DNA of 10,005 bases, from contig CANCEQ010000110.1 of assembly GCA_947375085.1 (NCBI GenBank), forward strand, positions 1 through 10,005, given 5' to 3'. The stretch is from Flavobacteriales bacterium. GTDB lineage: Bacteria > Bacteroidota > Bacteroidia > Flavobacteriales > Crocinitomicaceae. Position numbers and translations under genes: made by a program. The notes beneath the pieces are model-generated. The model searched no databases and was not told the origin of the DNA. It was given only the letters and a program-made list of their open reading frames with translations. Below are positions 1 through 6,667 of this stretch, in pieces (the first letter of the stretch is position 1; each line of letters begins with the position of its first letter).

Positions 1-70
1 TTTGAACATTCCAAGTGAAAAAACCAAATCCGACAAGGGATAAAAGAATAAAAACTACAGTAGAAATCAT
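1..70 (-). CDS. Start of a membrane-anchored protein, probably (Fe-S)-binding oxidoreductase (partial)
   Basis: Only the first 23 codons are in the window; the gene continues beyond base 1. It starts with ATG at 70-68, one base after the stop of the MCE gene, so the two are co-transcribed and probably translationally coupled. The visible peptide begins MISTVVFILLSLVGFGFFTW and is one hydrophobic N-terminal segment. From memory of flavobacterial genomes, the gene after this amidase-MCE pair is commonly a heterodisulfide-reductase-like (Fe-S)-binding protein whose N-terminus is a short membrane segment ending in a similar GFF(T/V)xNV pattern. The assignment rests on that context and resemblance. 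No iron-sulfur cysteine motif is visible here, so the function is inferred and the only firm statement is that a membrane-anchored coding region begins here. Confidence 0.6.
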   Translation of the reverse strand, partial: MISTVVFILLSLVGFGFFTWNVQ

Positions 71-71
71 T

Positions 72-1124
72 TTATTTTGTGTTATTTATGTTTGAAGTAG
101 AATCTAAAATTTGATGTAATTTATTTTCATCATCGACAGTAAGATGTAATCCTTTTGATTTACGCCCTATCAATGAAATATTTACGTATCGTTCTGGATG
201 AGTTTCAAGGTCAATAATTAAATTTTGTAAATCTTTATTTGACTTAATTAACTCATTATAAAGCACTTCATCTTTCACTAATTTACCAAGTGTACCTTGA
301 CCTTTATCAACCGTTTCCATAACTCCATTCAAACGTTTAATTACTGAATGAGCATCACCTATAACTTGTTTAAAATCAGCAGTAACTAAATCATCTGTAA
401 TTTTCTTAGAATTACCAATGATAGTAGCAATTTCGTCGTTACTCTTTTTCAAATTGTACGACATGCTTTCAACATTTGAAAGTATAGCGCTAAACTTATC
501 TTTTTCAGTTGTCAATAATCCATCTACTTGACCTGCAACACTTGCAATTCTAGAAATAGCAACTTGTAATTCCGTTAAACTTCCTTCCAATTCAGTAGTT
601 GCTGTTGTGTCCCAAAATGAAGAAAAAGAAGCTACTAATTTATCCACTTTTTCCATCATCCCTTGCAAACGAGCCGTTACAGGATCTGCATATGCTTTTA
701 CTTGGGAGAACATGTCAATTGCAACAGAACCCATCATAGAATCTCCTGGTTTATAATAACCATTTGATATGTTAGAATTAAAAGTCAGAACCAATCCTTT
801 GCTGAATAAATCCAATGGTCCCACTTCAATTGAAGAACCTTTTGGAATTTTTATTTTATCGTTTTGTAAATTAAATTTGATACGAACTTGTTTATTAGGA
901 TCTGAACTCATCGTATTTTCCACCTCTAATACTTTCCCTATTCCTACCCCATTTAAAACCACGGAACTTGCAGGTGCAATCCCCCCAGAATTAGGGAAAT
1001 ATGCATAATACGCATCATCTCCACCAAAAAAACTATTTCCTTTAAGGAAATTAACCCCTGCAACTAACAAAGCGATTGCTGATAGTGCAATAAAGGCTGT
1101 CTTTATTTCTTTAGATATTTTCAA
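72..1124 (-). CDS. MlaD-type MCE-domain lipid transport protein
   Basis: This 350-residue protein carries an MCE domain, the fold used by MlaD, PqiB and YebT to carry lipids across the periplasm. An N-terminal transmembrane helix (about residues 9-27) anchors it in the inner membrane. The MCE domain follows at about 38-117 and includes the segment SSVVLNGVGIGKV and the GPLDLFSKG stretch. A long predominantly helical region (about 135-300) and a conserved-looking tail (GQGTLGKLV near 275, HPERYVNIS near 310) make it nearly twice the length of E. coli MlaD, as is usual for Bacteroidota members. The start is TTG at 1124-1122: an in-frame stop lies six codons upstream and no ATG or GTG precedes the membrane helix. 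It lies 4 nt after the amidase. No mlaE or mlaF permease/ATPase gene is in the window, so its partners must be encoded elsewhere. Confidence 0.9.
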   Translation of the reverse strand: MKISKEIKTAFIALSAIALLVAGVNFLKGNSFFGGDDAYYAYFPNSGGIAPASSVVLNGVGIGKVLEVENTMSSDPNKQVRIKFNLQNDKIKIPKGSSIEVGPLDLFSKGLVLTFNSNISNGYYKPGDSMMGSVAIDMFSQVKAYADPVTARLQGMMEKVDKLVASFSSFWDTTATTELEGSLTELQVAISRIASVAGQVDGLLTTEKDKFSAILSNVESMSYNLKKSNDEIATIIGNSKKITDDLVTADFKQVIGDAHSVIKRLNGVMETVDKGQGTLGKLVKDEVLYNELIKSNKDLQNLIIDLETHPERYVNISLIGRKSKGLHLTVDDENKLHQILDSTSNINNTK

Positions 1125-1128
1125 AACT

Positions 1129-2466
1129 TTATTTTTCTGCTAATTTAATAGCTTTTTCTAGATTAATACGCTCACCATTAAAAAATGCAACAATAAAAGG
1201 ACTGTTAAAACCTAATTTTGTTAACTCATTTTTATAATTTCTAGCAGCTTTTATATCACTCTCAAAATTTCCAGCGGCGTATTTATATAATTTATCTTGT
1301 TGATATTCAAAAACTTGAACACCTTTAAATCGTGCATCAGTTAAACTTATTTTTTTATCAGAAGTTTCTATTTGTACTCTGAAAATCACTTTATCTTTTT
1401 CGATATTATTTTTTTGTAAAGTTTCAGTTTGAGAGTTTGTTTTCTTCACTTCAACTTGTTTCACTTCAACGGCTGGTGCAACTGTTTTTTTAGGTTCTTC
1501 CACCTTTTTCTCTTCTACCTTCGGTTTTGGTTGTACAACCGTTTCAACCTTTGGTTTAGGTTTAACTTCCGTTTTAACAGTAGTCGTTGTTTCTTCCTTT
1601 ACAAAAGGATTCGATTTAACCTCTTTAATTTCTTCCGCTTCTTTTTGTTTTTCTTTTACTGTTGGTTGCGCAATCCCCTCTAATTCATTTCTATACGACT
1701 CAAATGCCTCAAACATTGCAGTCGACATTTTAAGCTGATTAATTGTATCATTTAAAAAGCGTTCCTCACTTGGATTGGTTAAAAATCCAGTTTCAATTAA
1801 GATACTTGGCATTGTTGTTTTGTATAACACCAAAAATCCCGCTTGCTTAACACCTCTATCCGATCTTCCTAACTTTTTCACTTCTTCTTGTACTTTAGAA
1901 GCTAAACTTATCGACTGATCTAAGAATACGGATAATTGTATTTGACGAGCAATAATTGCGTCGGGAGATAAATCGAAATCTTTGTATTTAGCTCCTTTAT
2001 CTTCTTCTAGATAAATAGTCGCATTTTCTCTTTCTGCAATTAATTGTTGTGCCTCCGTTTTATGTAATCCTAACACATAAGTTTCCACACCAAAAACAGC
2101 TTCTCCTGCTGAGTTAGCGTGTATACAAATAAATAAATCGGCTTTGTTTCTATTCGCAATTTTTGCTCGTTCATCCAACTCTACAAAAACATCTGTGTCT
2201 CGTGTGAAAATGACTTTAATTTGAGGATAATTTTTTCTAATCATCGCTCCTAGCTTTAAAGCCATTGACAAACACACGTTTTTTTCATGTGCAGAACTAC
2301 CATGACAACCAGGATCTTTCCCTCCGTGTCCGGCATCTATAACTACTGTTTTAATAGACGGTCGAGCTAATTCAGATGTTTGAGAAAAAATAAAACTGTT
2401 AAAGCACAAGCCTATAACCAAAAAAATGGCATAGTTTCTGTTATATTTTGTTCTTTTATCCTTCAT
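1129..2466 (-). CDS. N-acetylmuramoyl-L-alanine amidase (Amidase_3) with SPOR-like C-terminus
   Basis: This secreted zinc amidase cleaves the bond between MurNAc and the stem peptide, as in AmiA/B/C-type daughter-cell separation. I chose ATG at 2466 (445 residues) over the TTG two codons upstream. A signal peptide covers about residues 1-29 (hydrophobic core IFLVIGLCFNSFIFS). The Amidase_3 domain spans about 38-258. Zinc ligands are H47 in DAGHGG, E61 in HEKNV and H116 in CIHANS; the catalytic glutamate is E225 in LIETGFLTN. An insertion at about 147-180 with an acidic YLEED segment resembles the regulatory helix region of AmiB/AmiC-type enzymes. A Lys/Pro/Glu/Val-rich linker (about 267-355, with KPKPKVE and QPKPKVE repeats) leads to a SPOR-like domain (about 361-432), likely binding septal peptidoglycan. 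It is the first gene of the leftward operon. Confidence 0.93.
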   Translation of the reverse strand: MKDKRTKYNRNYAIFLVIGLCFNSFIFSQTSELARPSIKTVVIDAGHGGKDPGCHGSSAHEKNVCLSMALKLGAMIRKNYPQIKVIFTRDTDVFVELDERAKIANRNKADLFICIHANSAGEAVFGVETYVLGLHKTEAQQLIAERENATIYLEEDKGAKYKDFDLSPDAIIARQIQLSVFLDQSISLASKVQEEVKKLGRSDRGVKQAGFLVLYKTTMPSILIETGFLTNPSEERFLNDTINQLKMSTAMFEAFESYRNELEGIAQPTVKEKQKEAEEIKEVKSNPFVKEETTTTVKTEVKPKPKVETVVQPKPKVEEKKVEEPKKTVAPAVEVKQVEVKKTNSQTETLQKNNIEKDKVIFRVQIETSDKKISLTDARFKGVQVFEYQQDKLYKYAAGNFESDIKAARNYKNELTKLGFNSPFIVAFFNGERINLEKAIKLAEK

Positions 2467-2482
2467 TAACAAGGTAATTTTT

Positions 2483-2490
2483 TAGTTTTG
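2483..2490 (+). promoter_or_regulatory. Candidate -7 promoter element for lptD
   Basis: TAGTTTTG matches TAnnTTTG exactly and lies 44 bases upstream of the lptD start. No -33 TTG is visible at 17-23 bases upstream. It faces the minus-strand candidate at 2517-2524, so the two predicted transcripts would overlap at their 5' ends. Confidence 0.35.
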
Positions 2491-2516
2491 TACTTTGATT
2501 TCAAAATTGACGACTG

Positions 2517-2524
2517 CAAATTTA
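2517..2524 (-). promoter_or_regulatory. Candidate -7 promoter element for the amidase-MCE operon
   Basis: TAAATTTG, read on the minus strand, matches the Bacteroidota -7 consensus TAnnTTTG exactly and would give a leader of roughly 45 nt before the amidase ATG. I find no TTG at the usual -33 distance, and this AT-rich DNA produces chance matches, so support is modest. Confidence 0.35.
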
Positions 2525-2534
2525 GTTCTAATAA

Positions 2535-5081
2535 TTGATTAATAATCGTTCTATACACTTAGTTTTCTTAAGTTCATTGTTAATAATGTTCTTAGGAAAT
2601 TTTGCGTTCTCTCAAGACACAATCAAAAAAGATACCATTTATGTTAACGATACTTCATTTGAAGAATCAGCAGTCTATGGCGCAAGGGATTCCATTTATA
2701 TTGATTTAAAAACGAATAAGATTCATTTATATGGCGAAGCATATCTTCAATATCTAGACACAGATATGAAAGCGGGATATATCGTTGTTGATCTTAAAAA
2801 GAATGAAGTTTTAGCATCCTACATTTATGATAAGGATAGCAATAAAATAGAAAGTCCAAAATTTAAAAATGGCGCTGAAGCGATTGACGCTGCTAAAATT
2901 CGATACAATTTCAATTCTCAAAAAGGGTATATTGAAGAGGTGAAAATAAAACAAGATGAAATTTACCTTTATATGGGTGTTGCTAAACGTCAAAAAAATG
3001 GTGATATTCATTTTAAACAAGGGAGATTTTCTACGTGTGAATTCATAGAAGATCCTCATTATCATTTTCAGCTTTCTAGAGCGGTTATGATTCCTGAAAA
3101 GAAAATTGTAACTGGTCCAATGAATTTATGGATTAAAGGTATACCTACTCCATTTGGATTGCCTTTTAGTATTATTCCTCAATCTAAAACGAGAACTCAC
3201 GGACTTTTATTCCCTCAAATTGTACCCATTTCAGCTGCTGGTTTTGGAGTTAGAGACTTAGGTTATTTCTTCCCAATTAGTCCTACTGTTCACACAAGTG
3301 CTTATGCAACTCTTTTTAGTAGAGGGAGTTGGGGGCTAAAAAACACTACTGATTATTTCACTCAATACAAACGTAAAGGTAGTTTTACACTTTCTTATCA
3401 AGAATTAAAAGCTGGATTCCCAAGTAAATCGAGTAGTGATAAATTTTCAGTTATTTGGACACATCAAAAAGATTTAAAATCGAATCCTTTTTGGAATTTT
3501 TCTTCGAATGTCAATTTTATGTCTGATAATAAGACGAAAAATAATTTAGATCCAATCAATACACAATACTTTAATAATCAATTAAATTCAGATATTAACC
3601 TTCAACGATTTTTTCCAGGAAAACCAGTTACACTTGGTTTAAAGATTTCGTTGAAACAAAACACTTCTGCTAAAACAATCTCTTTGGCAAGTCCCGTTTT
3701 TAATTTAAATGTAACCCGTTTTTCCCCATTTAAAAACAGCATTAAAGGAAGTTCCGAATGGAAACAGTTTTTTGCTAGAATCGCAATTTCTTATAATTTA
3801 GAATCACAAAATAGATCTACTTTTCAAGATTCTTTGTTAACTCATAACAAATACAAAGACATTCAAAATCAGTTTTTAAATGGTATTTATCAAAGTGCAA
3901 CTTTACAATCTACTGTTGGATTTTTCAAGAACACTTGGAAATTCAATCCATCCATTGTTTATACCAATCGAATTAACTTTCAACAGTTGAATCAAACCTA
4001 TAATTCAACAACTAAAAAAATTGAAAGTGCATTGATCCAAAAATATGGAACTTCCAACGACTTATCATTTAACGCTTCGTTAACCACAGTTGTTTATGCA
4101 TATTATCGTTTCGTCGGTAAAAAAAGTCAGCCATTACTTCGTCATATTTTAACTCCTTCATTTTCATTTAGGTATATCCCCAATTTAAATTCAAATAGTT
4201 ATGTTGATACAGGATCAGTAAATTTAACACGAATCAAATATTCTCCGTTTGCAAATAGTATGTATTCAGTATCTTCAACTTCTAATCAAGCTATAATTTC
4301 ATTCGGTTTCAATAATACATTTGAGCTGAAACGTAAATCAGAAAAAGATACGATAACTGGATTTAAAAAAACTCGATTAATCGACGCACTTTCATTAAAC
4401 GGACAATACGATTTAATTAAAGATACAATGAAACTATCAGATATGAGTTTAGGTCTTCGTATAAGCCCTGCCAAATCAATCAATTTTGTTGGTTCATCGA
4501 CATTGAGTCCTTATGACTGGAATCCTTCTACAGGAAGAGCAATTAATAAAATTTCTTTAAACTCAAATGGAAAAATTGGAAGATTAACTTCAACAAGTTT
4601 AACAACAACCTATACTTTTACTTCCAAACAAAGTCAAAATACAATTGATGATATAATGTTAAAAAATGGTGCCAATTGGAATGCTGATTACCAATATTTC
4701 AATCTTCATCCTGAACAAATTATCAGCTTTGATATTCCTTGGAAATTAAATGTATCGCACGTTTATTCTATCACTGCGAATACAAGTAAAACTTCAATTA
4801 GCGACGTAAACTTTAAATCTGTTCAAACCATTCAAACAAATGGAGATCTTTCTTTTACGAAGCGTTGGAAAATTGTTGGTTCAGTCAACTTCGATGTTAA
4901 AACGGTAAAAGTAACTTACACAACACTAACATTAACAAGAGATATGCACTGTTGGTACTTGGCATTCAACTGGATTCCAATTGGAGGAAATCAAAGTTTC
5001 TTATTTAGTTTACGCTCCACTTCAAATATGTTCAAGGATGCTAAATTAGATTTAAGAAAACCTCCCTTATTCTTTAATTAA
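2535..5081 (+). CDS. lptD: LPS-assembly outer-membrane protein LptD (Bacteroidota type)
   Basis: This 848-residue outer-membrane protein matches the Bacteroidota LptD/OstA family, which receives lipopolysaccharide from the periplasmic Lpt bridge and inserts it into the outer leaflet. A signal peptide (about residues 1-27, core LVFLSSLLIMFLG, ending FAFSQ) is followed by an N-terminal beta-jellyroll-like domain (about 35-190) and a large beta-barrel rich in alternating polar/hydrophobic strands up to the C-terminus. Family-like landmarks are FSTCEF..DPHYHF near 166-175, IVTGPMNLWI near 190, and RDMHCWYLAFNWIP near 803-816. The mature protein has only two cysteines, C168 and C806. The start is TTG 2535: a TAA stop lies directly upstream, and the next ATG (2586) would remove the charged half of the signal peptide. 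It is divergent from the amidase operon, and YqgE follows 32 nt downstream. An lptE partner is not present here. Confidence 0.88.
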   Translation: MINNRSIHLVFLSSLLIMFLGNFAFSQDTIKKDTIYVNDTSFEESAVYGARDSIYIDLKTNKIHLYGEAYLQYLDTDMKAGYIVVDLKKNEVLASYIYDKDSNKIESPKFKNGAEAIDAAKIRYNFNSQKGYIEEVKIKQDEIYLYMGVAKRQKNGDIHFKQGRFSTCEFIEDPHYHFQLSRAVMIPEKKIVTGPMNLWIKGIPTPFGLPFSIIPQSKTRTHGLLFPQIVPISAAGFGVRDLGYFFPISPTVHTSAYATLFSRGSWGLKNTTDYFTQYKRKGSFTLSYQELKAGFPSKSSSDKFSVIWTHQKDLKSNPFWNFSSNVNFMSDNKTKNNLDPINTQYFNNQLNSDINLQRFFPGKPVTLGLKISLKQNTSAKTISLASPVFNLNVTRFSPFKNSIKGSSEWKQFFARIAISYNLESQNRSTFQDSLLTHNKYKDIQNQFLNGIYQSATLQSTVGFFKNTWKFNPSIVYTNRINFQQLNQTYNSTTKKIESALIQKYGTSNDLSFNASLTTVVYAYYRFVGKKSQPLLRHILTPSFSFRYIPNLNSNSYVDTGSVNLTRIKYSPFANSMYSVSSTSNQAIISFGFNNTFELKRKSEKDTITGFKKTRLIDALSLNGQYDLIKDTMKLSDMSLGLRISPAKSINFVGSSTLSPYDWNPSTGRAINKISLNSNGKIGRLTSTSLTTTYTFTSKQSQNTIDDIMLKNGANWNADYQYFNLHPEQIISFDIPWKLNVSHVYSITANTSKTSISDVNFKSVQTIQTNGDLSFTKRWKIVGSVNFDVKTVKVTYTTLTLTRDMHCWYLAFNWIPIGGNQSFLFSLRSTSNMFKDAKLDLRKPPLFFN

Positions 5082-5113
5082 CAGATAATTACGTTCCATA
5101 AAAAACTATTCCA

Positions 5114-5692
5114 TTGATCGATATTACATTTTCAAATTCTGAAGCTTTAGAGAAAGGAAAACTTCTTATTGCCGAACCTTTTTTAGATGAAGATTATTTC
5201 AGAAGAGCGATTATCTATTTATGTGAACACAACAATGAAGGAAGTTTTGGATTTGTAATTAACAACTTCATTAATATAAAACTAAGTGATTTAGACGAAA
5301 CATTTCCAGATATTGAAACTAAAATTAGTCTAGGTGGACCGATGGAAATCAATAGTCTATACTTTCTACATAAACTTGGGGACAAGATTCAAAATAGCGC
5401 TTTAGTTGAAAACGGAATTTACATTGGTGGCGATTTTCAAGAGTTAACTGCTTTAATTAAAGAAGATAACGCAATAATGAATGAAGTTCGATTTTTCATA
5501 GGATATTCTGGATGGGCGGCTGATCAACTAGAAAGTGAAATCAAAAACAATACGTGGATTGTATCAGATAACAATGCTGAAAATATCCTTTTTGAGTCGC
5601 AAGCGAAGCAAACTTGGAAACGTTACCTTCGTGATCTTGGAGGGAAATATAAAATAATCGCTACATTTCCTTTGGACCCAAATAACAATTGA
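5114..5692 (+). CDS. YqgE/AlgH family protein
   Basis: This 192-residue protein belongs to the YqgE/AlgH (DUF179) family, conserved across many Gram-negative bacteria but without a settled biochemical role; AlgH was first linked to alginate regulation in Pseudomonas. Family landmarks run the full length: GKLLIAEPFL at 15-24, FRRAIIYLCEHN at 29-40, GSFGFVINN at 43-51, LGGP at 73-76, IYIGGDF at 102-108 and FFIGYSGWAADQLESEI at 127-143. There is no signal peptide or membrane segment, so it is probably cytoplasmic. Translation must start at TTG 5114, since an in-frame TAA lies five codons upstream and no ATG or GTG occurs before the conserved GKLLIAEP. It sits 32 nt after lptD and may share its transcript. 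Confidence 0.9.
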   Translation: MIDITFSNSEALEKGKLLIAEPFLDEDYFRRAIIYLCEHNNEGSFGFVINNFINIKLSDLDETFPDIETKISLGGPMEINSLYFLHKLGDKIQNSALVENGIYIGGDFQELTALIKEDNAIMNEVRFFIGYSGWAADQLESEIKNNTWIVSDNNAENILFESQAKQTWKRYLRDLGGKYKIIATFPLDPNNN

Positions 5693-5708
5693 AAATTAAC
5701 AAATTAAT

Positions 5709-5722
5709 AATTATCAATTATC
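5709..5722 (+). repeat. Tandem 7-mer (AATTATC twice) in the spacer after yqgE
   Basis: Two adjacent copies of AATTATC occur in the 94-base spacer between the YqgE gene and the first acyltransferase. The same stretch can fold as ATAATT/AATTAT, but the stem is all A-T and weak. No clear terminator with a G-C stem and U tract is present here. Confidence 0.4.
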
Positions 5723-5740
5723 ATTTAAAATCCCTTTTGT

Positions 5741-5770
5741 TTTGATTTAATCTCAAAAAGATTAATTTTG
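5741..5770 (+). promoter_or_regulatory. Candidate Bacteroidota promoter for the acyltransferase-rarA operon
   Basis: TTTG at 5741-5744 (-33 element) and TAATTTTG at 5763-5770 (-7 element, exact match to TAnnTTTG) are separated by 18 bases, within the range described for Bacteroidota housekeeping promoters. Transcription would begin a few bases later, leaving a leader of only about 10 nt before ATG 5787. This is the best promoter match I see in the window. Confidence 0.55.
5747..5765. repeat. Perfect inverted repeat overlapping the promoter
   Basis: TTAATCT and AGATTAA form a perfect 7-base inverted repeat around CAAAA. The right arm overlaps the first bases of the -7 element. It could be an operator for a dimeric regulator. 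The hairpin followed by TTTTG could also act as a weak terminator for the upstream gene. The sequence alone does not decide between these. Confidence 0.4.
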
Positions 5771-5786
5771 AATTAATTCTGAAAAA

Positions 5787-6665
5787 ATGACGAAATTATT
5801 TAGTCGCATCTTATATTATGGACTTGCTTTACCGGTTTCGTACTTGCCTTTTCGTGTGCTTTATTGGTTTTCAGATTTTCTTTACATAATTTGTTATTAC
5901 ATAATCGGTTACAGAAAAGAGGTCGTTAAAAACAACCTTAAAAATTCTTTTCCAAACCTTTCAGAGGCAGAACTTAAATCGATTGAAAAAAAGTTTTATC
6001 GCCATTTTACGGATTTTTTAGTTGAAAGTGCGAAATCATTCACTATTTCTGAAAGTGAAATAATGAGACGTTGCTCAATCGTAAATCCGGAACTTCCAAA
6101 TTCATATTATGAGAAAGGGAAAAGCTTGATGATACTTTGCGGACATTATAATAATTGGGAATACTATGCCGTTGGACTTCAACAACAAATGAAGCACAAA
6201 ACATTAGCAGCTTATCATCCACTAAAAAATAGATTTTTCGACCGTGTCATTAAGAAATCTCGTCAACGTTTTGGAATGAAAATGGTGAGTATGCGAGAAA
6301 TTCCAAGGTATTTTTCTGAACAACAAAATTCAGAGCCTACGATGTCAATTATGGTCAACGACCAATCTCCTTCTGATCCTAAAAAAGCCTATTGGAATAC
6401 TTTTCTAAACCAAGACACGGGTTGGATGAGAGGAACAGAACGAATTGCTGCTAAATATGATCAATCAGTATTGTTTGGATGTATTCGAAAAGTGAAACGT
6501 GGTTTTTACGAAGTTACCTTCTACCCAATTACAGACGAACCAAACAAAGTAGATGACGGTTATATCTTAGATAAACATACAGAATACTTAGAAATGGTGA
6601 TTTCCGAGCATCCTGAGTTTTGGTTATGGTCTCACAAACGTTGGAAACACAAACGCCCTCATTAA
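5787..6665 (+). CDS. LpxL/HtrB-family lysophospholipid or lipid A acyltransferase (copy 1)
   Basis: This 292-residue inner-membrane protein belongs to the LpxL/LpxM (HtrB/MsbB) family, which adds secondary acyl chains to the lipid A precursor on the cytoplasmic side. An N-terminal hydrophobic anchor covers about residues 8-41. The catalytic H-x4-E motif is H120/E125 in CGHYNNWE. The conserved DQSP segment followed by TGWMRGTERIA lies near 190-216, and the C-terminus has the family-typical WLWSHKRWK. Length is normal for the family (about 290-310). The start ATG 5787 follows an A-rich leader. It ends 2 nt before rarA, and a clear paralogue lies just beyond rarA. Acyl donor, acceptor position and even lipid A (rather than another lipid) as acceptor cannot be read from the sequence. 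Confidence 0.88.
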   Translation: MTKLFSRILYYGLALPVSYLPFRVLYWFSDFLYIICYYIIGYRKEVVKNNLKNSFPNLSEAELKSIEKKFYRHFTDFLVESAKSFTISESEIMRRCSIVNPELPNSYYEKGKSLMILCGHYNNWEYYAVGLQQQMKHKTLAAYHPLKNRFFDRVIKKSRQRFGMKMVSMREIPRYFSEQQNSEPTMSIMVNDQSPSDPKKAYWNTFLNQDTGWMRGTERIAAKYDQSVLFGCIRKVKRGFYEVTFYPITDEPNKVDDGYILDKHTEYLEMVISEHPEFWLWSHKRWKHKRPH

Positions 6666-6667
6666 TT

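Noticed and set aside
769..1008. Plus-strand open frame opposite the MCE domain
   Set aside because: It lies wholly inside the well-supported MCE gene and shows no recognisable domain.
1429..1683. Plus-strand open frame of 84 codons very rich in Phe, Arg and Leu
   Set aside because: It is the antisense shadow of the Lys/Pro/Glu/Val linker of the amidase; the biased composition comes from reading AAA/GAA-type codons backwards.
2467..2472. TTG start two codons upstream of the amidase ATG
   Set aside because: The ATG at 2466 gives a complete signal peptide and is the stronger codon; the TTG adds nothing.
2811..3065. Minus-strand open frame inside lptD
   Set aside because: Antisense to the conserved jellyroll region of LptD; no family resemblance.
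4286..4483. Short minus-strand open frame inside lptD
   Set aside because: Antisense to the barrel region of LptD; no supporting motif or start context.
5693..5786. Possible small RNA or riboswitch in the 94-base spacer
   Set aside because: The sequence is AT-rich with only weak stems and holds a promoter candidate; no conserved RNA fold or intrinsic terminator is visible.
6620..6667. Longer RarA reading frame starting at ATG 6620
   Set aside because: It would overlap the 3' end of the acyltransferase by 46 bases and add 16 residues not typical of RarA; the family N-terminus begins at ATG 6668, two bases after the upstream stop.
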